Source: an uncultured Sutterella sp.
GTDB lineage: Bacteria > Pseudomonadota > Gammaproteobacteria > Burkholderiales > Burkholderiaceae_F
Assembly (NCBI GenBank): GCA_905206365.1
Contig: CAJLHF010000009.1
Span: 1 to 58,063, forward strand
Direction of reading: 5' to 3'
DNA: 58,063 nt
The translations under genes and the position numbers were made by a program. Numbering within the stretch: the first letter of the stretch is position 1; every line of letters begins with the position of its first letter. Below the pieces are notes generated by a model that worked only from the letters and a program-made list of their open reading frames with translations, did no database searches and was not told the DNA's origin. Positions 35,141-44,272 of the stretch are shown one piece after another.

Positions 35141-35983
35141 ATGCAACGACGCACTTTTCTTCGTACCTTGGGCACGGGCTTTGCGGCCGGGGGCGCCCTC
35201 ATGATGCTCGGCGGGTGCGGGAAGGAGACGCCCGCCACCGAAGCGGTTGCCGCGACCGGGGAAACGACGATTCGCGTGGGCGTGACGGCCGGTCCGCATG
35301 CCGACATCGTCACGGAAGCGGCGAAGGTCGCCAAGGAGCGCGGCCTTACCGTCGAGGTGGTCGAATTCACGGACTACGTGACGCCCGATACGGCACTCGC
35401 CGACGGGAAACTCGACCTGGCGGTCTATCAGCACCGCCCCTTCCTCGAGAACTTCAACAGCAAGCAAAACACCGATCTCAGAGTAGTGGCCGACGCCGTG
35501 ATTCAGCCGATGGGGTTTTACTCGCGTCGCATCAAGTCGGTCGACGCCGTCCCCGAGGGGGCTCGGGTGGCGATCCCGAACGACCCCTCGAACGGCGGGC
35601 GCGCGTTGCTTCTACTGGAAAAAGCGGGACTCCTTGTCTTGGAGAAAAACCGCGGCACCGAAGCGACCGTCGCCGATATCGTCGAAAATCCGAAGAAACT
35701 CAACATTCTCGAACTCGAAGCGGCGCAGTTGCCACGTAGCGTCGACGATCTGGAGATTGCCGTGATTCCGATGAATTACGTGATTAGTGCGGGTTTGACG
35801 CCCGAGGGGGACGGGTTCTTCTTCGAAGACATGCAGGCTCCCTACGCCCTCATCATCATCGCGTCGCGTCCCGACAACACGGAAAGCGCTACGGTGAAGA
35901 CCTTCGTCGAATCGTACCGTTCGCCGCAGGTGGCCGAATTCATCGGGAAGACCTTCCGCGGGGCGGTAAAGCCTTCCTGGTAA
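35141..35983 (+). CDS. metQ: MetQ/NlpA-type methionine-binding lipoprotein
   Basis: Substrate-binding lipoprotein for a MetNI-type ABC importer, expected to bind methionine at the outer face of the inner membrane. The 280-residue protein has the Tat-like start QRRTFLR, a hydrophobic core, and the lipobox LGGC. The mature part shows family segments VGVTAGPHADI, YVTPDTALADGKLDLAVYQH and VIPMNYV. metN and metI lie about 20 kb away on the other strand rather than adjacent. Substrate is inferred from the family. Confidence 0.88.
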   Translation: MQRRTFLRTLGTGFAAGGALMMLGGCGKETPATEAVAATGETTIRVGVTAGPHADIVTEAAKVAKERGLTVEVVEFTDYVTPDTALADGKLDLAVYQHRPFLENFNSKQNTDLRVVADAVIQPMGFYSRRIKSVDAVPEGARVAIPNDPSNGGRALLLLEKAGLLVLEKNRGTEATVADIVENPKKLNILELEAAQLPRSVDDLEIAVIPMNYVISAGLTPEGDGFFFEDMQAPYALIIIASRPDNTESATVKTFVESYRSPQVAEFIGKTFRGAVKPSW

Positions 35984-36011
35984 AGCGTCGTCAAGCCCCG
36001 GGCAAAACAAA

Positions 36012-36050
36012 AAGGCCTCCGTACGTGTGTCGGAGGCCTTCGGTCTTTTT
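36012..36050. terminator. Bidirectional terminator between metQ and sulP
   Basis: AAGGCCTCCG pairs with CGGAGGCCTT. T-rich tails follow on both strands (CGGTCTTTTT on plus, TTTGTTTT on minus), matching the convergent genes. Confidence 0.85.
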
Positions 36051-36091
36051 GAGAAGCCGAGGGCTCCGAAGAGCCCCTCGGGCGACCCGTA

Positions 36092-37825
36092 TCAATCGCC
36101 GCGCTTGACGGCTTCCTTCTTGTCAAGCTCCTCAAGCACGATGCGGCAACGCGCGACGGCGAATTCCATGTCAGGTACCAGATTGGGTCCGAGTTCGCGG
36201 GCGATGCCCGTGCGTTCAAGCTGCCGCAACGGGTGACCCGAGGCGCCTGCGATGATGAGCTCGTGGTTGTGGCGGTGTAGAGCCCGCACGAATGCTTCGA
36301 TTTGATCCATCGCGGAATTGTCGATGTTGAGGAGGTCTTCGAAGTCGAGAATCACAATGCGGGCGGCGCCGGCGCCGTGAATGCGCGAGGGGTCCGTAAC
36401 CGGTTCGAGTTTCGAGACGGAACCGAAGAAGAGCGCCCCCTTGACGTGCCAGGCTTCGACCGTTTCGGGAATGTTGAAGGGTAGCGTCGCGGGTTCGACC
36501 ACGGTGATGTTATTCATGCGCATCAGGAAGAAGATACACGCGACGACGAGGCCGACTTCAACGGCTACCGTGAGGTCGAAGATCACTGTGAGCAGGAACG
36601 TGATGACGAGCGTCGCCTTGTAGGAGAGCGTCATCTGGCGCAGGCGCAGGAATTCGCGCCAATTGCCCATGTTCCACGCCACGAAGACCAGAATCGCGGC
36701 GAGCGCCGAGAGCGGAATGTTGCTCGCGAGCGGGGCGGCGGCAAGGATCACGACCAGAAGCGTCACGGCGTGAACCATGCCTGCAACCGGCGAGGCCGCG
36801 CCCGACTTGATGTTGGTGACCGTACGGGCGATCGTACCCGTGGCGGGAATGCCGCCGAAGAAGGGAACAACCATATTAGCGATCCCCTGGCCCATCAGCT
36901 CCTGGTTCGGATCGTGACGGTCGTCGGTCATCGTGTCGGAGACGCGCGCGCAAAGCAGGCTTTCGATCGAACCGAGCACGGCGATCGTGAGCATGGGACC
37001 GTAGAGTTGTTTGGCGGTCGCCCAGTCGAAGTCGGGGAGTGTAAAGTCGGGGAGCTTCTGCGGAATGCCGCCGAATTTCGAGCCGATCGTCTCGACCGGG
37101 ACGTTGAAGAGGCTCACGAGTGCCGTCGAGAGTACGAGCACGACTACGGTGCCCGGGAGATGCGCGAGACACTTCTTCCACTGCGGACCGCTCATCTGGT
37201 AGCCCTTCGGCCAGAACTTGATGAGAAGGAAACTCGCCGCCGCGATCCCGAGTGCCCACGGGTTGATCGTGTGGAGGTTGGCGAAAACGGTCGAAACCAT
37301 GCCGAAAAAGTCGGCAGGCATTTTTTCAACCGTCAGACCGAGGAAGTCCTTCACCTGTTGCATGCCGATCATCACGGCGATGCCGTTCGTGAAGCCGATC
37401 ACGATCGATACGGGAATGAATTTGATGAAGCCGCCGAGCTTGAAGAGCCCCATCAAGAAGAGGATGATGCCCGAGCCGAGGGTGGCAAGCATCAGGTTCG
37501 AGAGCCCGTACTGGGCGATGATCCCGTAGATGATGACGACGAAGGCGCCGGCCGGGCCGCCGATCTGAACACGGCAACCGCCGAAAAGCGAAATGAGAAA
37601 ACCGGCGATGATGGCGGTGTAGAGCCCCGCTTCCGGAGGAACCCCGGAGGCGATGCCGAAGGCCATCGCCAGGGGGAGCGCCACCATGCCGACCGTGAGG
37701 CCGGCCGAGACGTCGCGGGTGAGCTGATGACGATTGTAGGATCGCATCGACTGGAGGAAAACGGGGGAGAACTTCGCGAGGGGCACGTGGTGAAGCGTGC
37801 TCTTCAGCTGCTCTTTGAAGCTCAT
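36092..37825 (-). CDS. SulP-family anion transporter with STAS domain
   Basis: Inner-membrane transporter of the SLC26/SulP family; substrates in the family include sulfate, bicarbonate and dicarboxylates, and the sequence does not decide. The 577-residue protein has 10-12 hydrophobic segments in the first 430 residues with the family motif (AGLTVGMVALPLAMAFGIASG) and a C-terminal STAS domain (about residues 450-565) around IVILDFEDLLNIDNSAMD. I chose ATG 37825 (MSFKEQLK); an earlier in-frame start would run into the promoter and hairpin. Confidence 0.9.
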   Translation of the reverse strand: MSFKEQLKSTLHHVPLAKFSPVFLQSMRSYNRHQLTRDVSAGLTVGMVALPLAMAFGIASGVPPEAGLYTAIIAGFLISLFGGCRVQIGGPAGAFVVIIYGIIAQYGLSNLMLATLGSGIILFLMGLFKLGGFIKFIPVSIVIGFTNGIAVMIGMQQVKDFLGLTVEKMPADFFGMVSTVFANLHTINPWALGIAAASFLLIKFWPKGYQMSGPQWKKCLAHLPGTVVVLVLSTALVSLFNVPVETIGSKFGGIPQKLPDFTLPDFDWATAKQLYGPMLTIAVLGSIESLLCARVSDTMTDDRHDPNQELMGQGIANMVVPFFGGIPATGTIARTVTNIKSGAASPVAGMVHAVTLLVVILAAAPLASNIPLSALAAILVFVAWNMGNWREFLRLRQMTLSYKATLVITFLLTVIFDLTVAVEVGLVVACIFFLMRMNNITVVEPATLPFNIPETVEAWHVKGALFFGSVSKLEPVTDPSRIHGAGAARIVILDFEDLLNIDNSAMDQIEAFVRALHRHNHELIIAGASGHPLRQLERTGIARELGPNLVPDMEFAVARCRIVLEELDKKEAVKRGD

Positions 37826-37851
37826 TTGTGGGCCTGGGAAAAGAGAAAAAG

Positions 37852-37876
37852 AAAAAAGCGTCGCTCGCGGCGACGC
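37852..37876 (-). terminator. Hairpin with T6 tail in the sulP leader
   Basis: GCGTCGC and GCGACGC (5-base loop) are followed on the minus strand by six T. It lies between the candidate sulP promoter and the sulP start, so it is either a second metG terminator or a leader attenuator. Confidence 0.65.
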
Positions 37877-37880
37877 GTCC

Positions 37881-37909
37881 ATTGTAGGAAAGGGCGCCGT
37901 TCGGTTCAA
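37881..37909 (-). promoter_or_regulatory. Candidate sulP promoter inside the metG terminator
   Basis: On the minus strand, TTGAAC (37909-37904) and TACAAT (37886-37881) are separated by exactly 17 bases. The -35 lies in the loop of the metG terminator hairpin (37892-37918). Transcription would start near 37874. Confidence 0.55.
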
Positions 37910-37918
37910 ACGGCGCCC
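37889..37918 (-). terminator. Terminator after metG
   Basis: GGGCGCCGTT and AACGGCGCCC form a perfect 10-base stem with a 7-base loop. On the minus strand it is followed by TTTCCT, a weak T-tail. Confidence 0.6.
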
Positions 37919-37944
37919 CTGCTGCGTTGCGGGGTTCTGGGAGC

Positions 37945-40014
37945 TTAGCGGATGCGCATGCCAGGCACCGCACCGGCGTGCGGTTCGAGGATGAAGAGGC
38001 CGAGTCCCTTGTCTTCGGCGTCGGAGGCGGCGAGCACCATCCCTTCGGAAACACCAAAGCGCATCTTGCGCGGCGCGAGGTTCGCGATCACGACCGTGAG
38101 CTTGCCCTTCAGGTCTTCGGGCTTGTAGGCGCTCTTGATGCCGGAGAAGACGTTGCGGGTTCGGCCTTCACCGAGGTCAAGCGTGAGGCGCAGGAGCTTC
38201 GTCGAACCTTCGACTTCGTCGCACTCGACGATCTTCGCCACGCGCAGGTCGATCTTCGTGAAGTCGTCGATCGTGCACTCTTCGGCCACGGCTTCGCCGC
38301 CCGGGAGTTTGGGCACCGCGACGGGTTCGGCGACAACCGGCACGTTGGGCAACAGGCGGTCGAGCTGCTTTTCCATGTCGACGCGCTGCATCAGATGCTT
38401 GAAGGCCTGAATCGGATGCTCGGACGAGAGCGGCGTCGCCACGCTCGACCAGAGGAGAGGATCGATCGAGAGGAACGATTCGACGCGTTCGGCCGTAGCC
38501 GGCAGAACGGGCTTCAAGAAGAGCGTGAGGAGGCGGAAGCCTTCGAGCGCGATCGAGCTCACCCGATGGAGCTTCTCGGCCGCTTCGGGATTCTTGGCGA
38601 GCTCCCAGGGCTTTTCCTGATCGACGAACTCGTTGATGCGGTCGGCGAGTTCCATCACGAGGCGCGTCGCACGGGCGAATTCGCGCGTTTCGTAGTAGTC
38701 CTTCACCTCGTCGGCGCGTTCGCGGATCGATTCGAGGAGGGGATCGTTCATCGCGGCGTCGTTCACGCGGCCTTCGAAGCGTTTCACGATGAAGCCCGCA
38801 GCACGGCTCGCGATGTTGACGTACTTGCCGATCAGGTCCGAATTGATGCGACGAGCGAAGTCGGTCTTCGTGAAGTCGACGTCTTCGACGCGGGAATTGA
38901 GCTTGGCGGCGAGGTAGTAGCGCAGCCATTCGGCGTCCATGCCGAGCTCGAGGTACTGCAGGGGCGAGATGCCCGTACCGCGGCTCTTCGACATTTTTTC
39001 GCCGTTCACCGTCATGAAGCCGTGTGCGTTCACATGGTCGGGCGTGCGGAAGGGCTTGCCGGCAAAGTGCAGCATCGCAGGCCAGAAGAGCGTGTGGAAG
39101 TAGATGATGTCCTTGCCGATGAAGTGGATCTGCTCGGTGTTTTCGGCCGCGAGTTCCTTCTCGAAGTCGAGCTCCGTCTTGTCACAGTACGCCTTGAAAG
39201 AGGCGAGGTAGCCGATGGGAGCGTCGAGCCAGACATAGAAGTACTTGCCCGGGGCGTCGGGAATTTCAATGCCGAAATAAGGTGCGTCGCGGGAGATGTC
39301 CCAGTCGGAAAGGCCCCCTTCGACACCGAGCCATTCGTTGTCCTTCGAGAGGACCTCTTCCTGAACGGTGGGCGCGCCGTCGGCGCCGCGGCCGCTCGTC
39401 CAACTGCGGAGGAATTCAACGCACTTCGGGTCCGAAAGACGGAAGAAATAGTGCGTGGAGGTCTTCAGAACGGGGGTCGTACCCGAGAGGGTCGAGTAGG
39501 GGTTCACGACTTCGGTCGGCGAGTAGACCGCCGAGCACTTTTCGCAGTTGTCGCCGTACTGGTCGGGCGCGCCGCAACGCGGGCAGGTGCCCTTGATGAA
39601 GCGGTCGGCGAGGAACATGTTCTTCTGCGTGTCGTAGAACTGTTCGATTTCCTTCGTGTAGATGAGGCCCGCGTCCTTAAGGCGCAGGTAGATCTCACGC
39701 GAAAGTTCGTGGTTTTCCGGAGCGTCCGTGCTGTGCCAGTGGTCGAAGCTGATGTGAAAACCATCAAGGTACTGACGGCGGCCGGCGGCGATTTCGGCTA
39801 CGAACGCCTGGGGCGTGATGCCGCGCTTCTGGGCCGCAATCATGATGGGTGCGCCGTGTACGTCGTCCGCGCCCACGAAGTGCACGCGGTTGCCCGCCAT
39901 GCGTTCGTGGCGGACCCAAATGTCGGCCTGGATGTACTCCATGATGTGGCCCATGTGGAAGGCGCCGTTCGCATACGGCAGGGCGGTGGTGACGAAAAGA
40001 TTGCGCTGTGTCAT
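37945..40014 (-). CDS. metG: Methionine-tRNA ligase
   Basis: Class I aminoacyl-tRNA synthetase charging initiator and elongator tRNA-Met. The 689-residue protein starts MTQRNLFVTTALPYANG, with the HIGH-type motif read as HMGH, a zinc knuckle (CPRCGAPDQ, then CEKC), and the KMSKS signature (KMSKSRG). The C-terminal 110 residues are the EMAP/Trbp111-type tRNA-binding dimerisation domain. I chose ATG 40014, where homology begins; the longer open frame runs into the divergent apbC leader. Divergent metG-apbC is a common arrangement in proteobacteria. Confidence 0.96.
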   Translation of the reverse strand: MTQRNLFVTTALPYANGAFHMGHIMEYIQADIWVRHERMAGNRVHFVGADDVHGAPIMIAAQKRGITPQAFVAEIAAGRRQYLDGFHISFDHWHSTDAPENHELSREIYLRLKDAGLIYTKEIEQFYDTQKNMFLADRFIKGTCPRCGAPDQYGDNCEKCSAVYSPTEVVNPYSTLSGTTPVLKTSTHYFFRLSDPKCVEFLRSWTSGRGADGAPTVQEEVLSKDNEWLGVEGGLSDWDISRDAPYFGIEIPDAPGKYFYVWLDAPIGYLASFKAYCDKTELDFEKELAAENTEQIHFIGKDIIYFHTLFWPAMLHFAGKPFRTPDHVNAHGFMTVNGEKMSKSRGTGISPLQYLELGMDAEWLRYYLAAKLNSRVEDVDFTKTDFARRINSDLIGKYVNIASRAAGFIVKRFEGRVNDAAMNDPLLESIRERADEVKDYYETREFARATRLVMELADRINEFVDQEKPWELAKNPEAAEKLHRVSSIALEGFRLLTLFLKPVLPATAERVESFLSIDPLLWSSVATPLSSEHPIQAFKHLMQRVDMEKQLDRLLPNVPVVAEPVAVPKLPGGEAVAEECTIDDFTKIDLRVAKIVECDEVEGSTKLLRLTLDLGEGRTRNVFSGIKSAYKPEDLKGKLTVVIANLAPRKMRFGVSEGMVLAASDAEDKGLGLFILEPHAGAVPGMRIR

Positions 40015-40234
40015 TTGCGGGGAAAGTCCAGAAGTTTGCGGGGCGAAGCACCGCGCAGATGGGCGCGGCACCTGGCGGACCGGAACATACGAAAGGCCGA
40101 TATTGTAGTTTCTTTCGTCGGGACGTTGGGACAGAGCCGTGGGTCCGCGCTTGGCGGTAACGGTAGAATGACCAGATCGGCCGGAGTACAAACAGCCTTC
40201 CGGCATTTCATGCGAACAGCTCAAGGCAGGAAAC

Positions 40235-41323
40235 ATGACTGCAACGAAAACCCAATTCGAAGCCGCGCTTGCGGCGCTGGTCGATCCCGTGACCGGGACC
40301 GATTACGTTACCTCGAAGATGTTGAAGAGCCTGATGGTCGACGACGAAGGCAACGTCGAAGCCTCAATCGAGCTCGGCTATCCGGCTCGTCGTCGCGCGC
40401 AGGCGGTCGGCGAACGCGTGGGCGAAGCGCTCAAGGCCGCGGGTGCCGCCGCCGTCACCGTGAACGTCACGCAGAACATCATCGCGCACAAGGTTCAGGG
40501 GACGCTTCGCGTCATGCCGGGCGTGAAAAACATCATCGCCGTGAGTTCCGGCAAGGGCGGGGTCGGCAAGTCCACCGTCTCCGCGAACCTTGCGCTCGCG
40601 CTCGCCTACGAAGGCGCGACGGTCGGCGTTCTCGACGCGGACATTTACGGTCCCTCTCAGCCGACGATGCTCGGCGCGCGCGGCACGCCCGTCAGCATCG
40701 ACGGCAAGACGATGGAGCCTATGCAAGCGCACGGCCTTCAAATCAATTCGATCGGCTTCATGGTGGGCGAAGACGAACCGATGATCTGGCGCGGTCCGCT
40801 CGCCGCGGGCGCTCTGCAGCAGATGCTCACCCAGACGAACTGGCACGATCTCGACTATCTCGTAATTGACATGCCCCCGGGGACGGGTGACATCCAGCTC
40901 ACGCTCTCGCAGTCCGTGCCCATCACGGGCGCCGTTGTCGTGACGACGCCTCAGGACATCGCGCTCATCGATGCAAAGAAGGGGTTGCGCATGTTCGAAA
41001 AGGTGAACGTACCCATCCTCGGCGTCGTGGAAAACATGTCCGTCTTCATCTGCCCCAAGTGCGGCGAAGTCGAACACATCTTCGGCGAAGGCGGCGCGGA
41101 TCGAATGAGCGCCGACTACGGCGTTCCCGTACTCGGGAAGCTTCCGCTTTCCGCAAAGATCCGCGAGCAGGCCGACGGCGGTTGCCCGACGGTGGCGGCC
41201 GAACCCGAATCGAAGGCCGGTGAAATGTACCGCGACATGGCGATGAAGATCGCGGGCGCCGTGGCGCGTCTCGGCAAGGACTACACGGCGAAGATGCCCA
41301 CGATCTCGGTAACGCAGAAGTAA
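40235..41323 (+). CDS. apbC: Mrp/ApbC-family iron-sulfur cluster carrier ATPase
   Basis: Cytosolic P-loop ATPase that binds and transfers [4Fe-4S] clusters. The 362-residue protein has an N-terminal MIP18/DUF59-type domain (about residues 5-90), a deviant Walker A motif GKGGVGKST, the LDADIYGPS switch region, and the conserved CxxC (CPKC) that holds the bridging cluster. It is divergent from metG and ends at a bidirectional terminator. Client proteins in this window could include MiaB, but that is only a family-level inference. Confidence 0.93.
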   Translation: MTATKTQFEAALAALVDPVTGTDYVTSKMLKSLMVDDEGNVEASIELGYPARRRAQAVGERVGEALKAAGAAAVTVNVTQNIIAHKVQGTLRVMPGVKNIIAVSSGKGGVGKSTVSANLALALAYEGATVGVLDADIYGPSQPTMLGARGTPVSIDGKTMEPMQAHGLQINSIGFMVGEDEPMIWRGPLAAGALQQMLTQTNWHDLDYLVIDMPPGTGDIQLTLSQSVPITGAVVVTTPQDIALIDAKKGLRMFEKVNVPILGVVENMSVFICPKCGEVEHIFGEGGADRMSADYGVPVLGKLPLSAKIREQADGGCPTVAAEPESKAGEMYRDMAMKIAGAVARLGKDYTAKMPTISVTQK

Positions 41324-41347
41324 TCGCCCGAGCATTTGCGTGCAGTG

Positions 41348-41383
41348 AAAAAAGGCTCCGGAAACGAAACCGGAGCCTTTTTT
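41348..41383. terminator. Bidirectional terminator between apbC and the ferredoxin reductase gene
   Basis: AAAAAAGGCTCCGG pairs with CCGGAGCCTTTTTT around an 8-base loop, a textbook two-way terminator for convergent genes. Confidence 0.92.
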
Positions 41384-41390
41384 AGAGAGA

Positions 41391-42473
41391 TCAGTCGTCA
41401 AAGGTCGGCGTTTCAACGCCGAGCACCTTGTGAAGCTTCGGTGACGTGGTCGTGTACTGCAGGAAGACGCGCTTTTCGGGGAAGACGTAGTCGCAGGCGG
41501 CGAACGCGGCGAGCGCGCACTCGTGGAAGCCCGAGAGGATGAGCTTCTTCTTGCCGGGGTAGGTGTTGATGTCGCCCACGGCGAAGAGCCCCGGAATGTT
41601 CGTTTCAAAGCGCGCCGTATCGACGACGATCTGCTTGCGCTCCAGCGTGAGACCCCAGTTTTCAATGGGACCGAGCTTGGGCTGAAGGCCGTAGAAAACA
41701 AGCAGATGGTCGAGCGGGATGCGACGGGTGACGCCGTCGGCACCCGCGACGAGTACTTCCGTAAGACGCCCGTCTTCTTCGTTGAAGCCCGTGATCTGGC
41801 CGATTTCAAACTGCATTTCCCAGTTTTCGCAGAGCTCGTGCATCTTCGCGACCGAGGCGGCCTGGGCGCGGAAGCCGTCGCGACGGTGCAGCAGCACCAC
41901 GCTTTCGGCACGCCCGACGAGGTTGAGCGTCCAGTCGAGGGCCGAGTCTCCGCCGCCGCAAATGACGACGTTCTTGCCTTCGAAAATCGAGGGATCCTTG
42001 CAGCTGTAGTGCAACTGCGTGCCTTCGAACTTTTCGATGCCCGGAACGCGCAGGGGGCGGGGCTGGAAGGAGCCCACGCCCGCGGCGACGATCACGACCT
42101 TTGCCTTGAAGCGGGTGCCTGCACTCGTTTCAACGTGAAACGTCCCGTCCTCGAGCTTGCGCACATCGACCACTTCCTGACCGAGGTGGAAAACCGGGTT
42201 GAACGGGTGGATCTGCTTGAGAAGGTTTTCCGTGAGCTCGTACGAGGAGCAGACGGGAACCGCCGGGATGTCGTAGATGGGCTTGGTCGGGTAGAGCTCC
42301 ATGCACTGCCCGCCCACGTTGCGCAGCGAATCGACGACGTGAGCCTTGATTTCAAGGAGACCGAGTTCGAAAACCTGGAAAAGCCCGACGGGACCGGCCC
42401 CGACGATCACGGCGTCGGTTTCGATGACGTCGGTGGTGGGCTCGGCGATGTTCAGATAGTCTTCAATAGCCAT
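41391..42473 (-). CDS. Ferredoxin/flavodoxin-NADP reductase, thioredoxin-reductase-like type
   Basis: FAD- and NADPH-binding reductase of the YumC-like class, passing electrons between NADPH and ferredoxin or flavodoxin. The 360-residue protein has an N-terminal FAD motif VGAGPVG, a second dinucleotide motif GGGDSALDW, and the FAD-site AVGDINTYPGKKK. The CxxC redox pair of true thioredoxin reductases is absent, which supports this assignment. I chose ATG 42473 (MAIEDYL); no clear ribosome binding site precedes it. It lies downstream of bepA on the same strand, 187 bases apart. Confidence 0.88.
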   Translation of the reverse strand: MAIEDYLNIAEPTTDVIETDAVIVGAGPVGLFQVFELGLLEIKAHVVDSLRNVGGQCMELYPTKPIYDIPAVPVCSSYELTENLLKQIHPFNPVFHLGQEVVDVRKLEDGTFHVETSAGTRFKAKVVIVAAGVGSFQPRPLRVPGIEKFEGTQLHYSCKDPSIFEGKNVVICGGGDSALDWTLNLVGRAESVVLLHRRDGFRAQAASVAKMHELCENWEMQFEIGQITGFNEEDGRLTEVLVAGADGVTRRIPLDHLLVFYGLQPKLGPIENWGLTLERKQIVVDTARFETNIPGLFAVGDINTYPGKKKLILSGFHECALAAFAACDYVFPEKRVFLQYTTTSPKLHKVLGVETPTFDD

Positions 42474-42660
42474 GGAAGTACGTACGTAATGCCGACGCGC
42501 GCGGGCGTGCGGCATCCGATGAATGAAACGTTGGTGGTGTGCTCCCGCTGGAGCGGCGCCCCGTCCGTGTCGGGCGGGGCGCGGGTGGGCTTATTCTCTC
42601 ACGGTTTTGCGCGGCGGGGACCCGTCCAAAAGAGGGACATTGCCTCCTCCGTTCGAGCGC
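42474..42660 (-). other. Intergenic region with GC-rich inverted repeat
   Basis: An inverted repeat GCGCCCCG/CGGGGCGC (42556-42563 and 42575-42582) is the main feature. No T-run follows it on the minus strand. I see no gene here and no clear promoter for the reductase gene. Confidence 0.4.
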
Positions 42661-44178
42661 TTAGCGCTCCCGGTCCTTCTTTTCCTGAATCATCTGTTGG
42701 CGGAGTTCGCGCAACCGCGCATCGATTTCGCTCATCGTGTAAAAGTCGCCGTCGGCCGCCTTTTGGGCCATACCGTACTGATAGACGGCGGCTTCCGTGG
42801 CGCCGAGAAGCGCGTACATTTCCCCCGTGTGCTGGTACTGCAGGCTCTTTCGGCCGAGTTTTTCGTAGGAGCGCGCGAGAAGCGCATGGTAGTCGGGGTC
42901 GTTGCTCGAAAGCGAGGAGCCGTTTCTCAGGAAGCGAATGAGTTCTTCGTGCCGACCAAGCTCGTAGAGCATGTCGACGTAGTTCGAACTCATCATGTCG
43001 GAGAGCGGATAGCGTTCGACGGCGCGCCGTGCATCTTTCAAAACGGCCTCTTTCGCCGCGCTCGTTCCGGCGTTGAGAAAGCGCGCGCGCAGGAGGTTGC
43101 GCTCGAGAACAGCCGATTCGCCCGTGCAGATCGAAGCGGCGTTTTTCGCGTGGTTGAGCGCCGCGGCGGAATCGTTCAGTTTTTCCGACGCGACCGAAAG
43201 CCCGTACTCAAGAGCGCAACGCGCGCTGCCCGAGGCGTTTCGGAGTTCCCTTTCCATGTTGCGACGAACCTTCAGGTAGCCGTCGTGGGTTGTTTCCTGC
43301 AGGACCCGCACGCGCTGCTGAATGAGGCGAAAGTCAAGCGAATCGGCGTGCATGCGCGTCGGAAGCTGTCGCGTGCGGTTTTCCATGTCGGCCATACGTT
43401 CGGTCGTGAGCGGGTGCGTCGAGAGGTAGGCGGGTGCGGCCGAACGGTAGAAGCGGTTGCTCGACTGAAGGCGCGCGAAGAACCCTTCGAGCCCGTGCGG
43501 ATCGAACCCGGCACGGTAAAGCGTTTGAAGGCCGACGCGGTCGGCCTCGCGTTCTGCGTCCTGTGAGTAGTTGAGCTGCGACTGAATCATCGCAGCCTGA
43601 GAACCCATGGCGATGGCGGCCGCGGCGTGTCCGCCCGAGTCGCCTCCGGCGCGCGCAGCAAGGATCGCGAGCAGAATAGAGCCCACCGTGAGCGCCAGAT
43701 TGCTCTTTTGCCCTTCGATCATGCGGGCGATGTGGCGCTGCGTCACGTGACCGATTTCGTGCCCGATCACCCCGGCGAGCTCGCTCTCGTTCTGAGCCGA
43801 GATGATCGTTCCCGTGTGAACGGCGATGAAGCCGCCCGGAAGCGCGAAGGCATTGAGCGTTTCGTCGCGGATCGGGAAAAAGAAAAAGCTGTAGGTGTAG
43901 GTTTGCGCGTTGCTGACGAGCTGATACCCGAGGCGATTCAGGTATTCGGACGTCTCGGGGTCCGACATGTAGGTCGGGTCGGCGCGCACCTGCGTCATGA
44001 GTTGCTTGCCGAGTTCGTACTCGTCCGCGGGTGAGAGCTCGGCTCCCGCGGCCGTGCCGAGACTCGGCAGGTTGAGGTCGAGCGCGCTCGGGGAAGTGGA
44101 GGCCGCGAAGAGACCTTCCGTAGGGGCGGCTGCGGTGCAGAGGGCGGCGAGTAAGGCGATGAATGACTTGGTCGACAT
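42661..44178 (-). CDS. bepA: M48-family periplasmic metalloprotease, BepA-like
   Basis: Zinc protease/chaperone that in E. coli promotes LptD assembly and degrades stalled outer-membrane proteins. The 505-residue protein has an N-terminal signal peptide (residues about 1-26), the zinc motif HEIGH at 140-144 with the third ligand in EREAD, and a C-terminal TPR region (residues about 300-490). I chose ATG 44178, where the signal peptide starts; the open frame upstream reads into the divergent moaC leader. The presence of lptD and surA in the window fits an outer-membrane quality-control role. Confidence 0.9.
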   Translation of the reverse strand: MSTKSFIALLAALCTAAAPTEGLFAASTSPSALDLNLPSLGTAAGAELSPADEYELGKQLMTQVRADPTYMSDPETSEYLNRLGYQLVSNAQTYTYSFFFFPIRDETLNAFALPGGFIAVHTGTIISAQNESELAGVIGHEIGHVTQRHIARMIEGQKSNLALTVGSILLAILAARAGGDSGGHAAAAIAMGSQAAMIQSQLNYSQDAEREADRVGLQTLYRAGFDPHGLEGFFARLQSSNRFYRSAAPAYLSTHPLTTERMADMENRTRQLPTRMHADSLDFRLIQQRVRVLQETTHDGYLKVRRNMERELRNASGSARCALEYGLSVASEKLNDSAAALNHAKNAASICTGESAVLERNLLRARFLNAGTSAAKEAVLKDARRAVERYPLSDMMSSNYVDMLYELGRHEELIRFLRNGSSLSSNDPDYHALLARSYEKLGRKSLQYQHTGEMYALLGATEAAVYQYGMAQKAADGDFYTMSEIDARLRELRQQMIQEKKDRER

Positions 44179-44257
44179 GCGTGGAGCGGCCTCGATCGGC
44201 CGCAAGTGCGGTATTGTTCGAGCGTGACAAAGGTCCGCAACGGGCCTTCGGACGGTG

Positions 44258-44272
44258 GGGTCATTATGACCC
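44258..44272. promoter_or_regulatory. Palindrome between bepA and moaC
   Basis: GGGTCATTATGACCC is a perfect 7-1-7 palindrome in the divergent intergenic region. A second inverted repeat, CCGAGG/CCTCGG (44271-44287), abuts it. The position suits an operator for one or both genes; the regulator is unknown. Confidence 0.45.

Noticed and set aside
37927..40869. Very long open frame (about 980 codons) on the plus strand opposite metG
   Set aside because: It is the mirror of a well-supported metG frame, and its residues are low-complexity, rich in Arg, Val, Asp and Glu. Long antisense frames are common in GC-rich genomes. metG has zinc, HMGH and KMSKS motifs.
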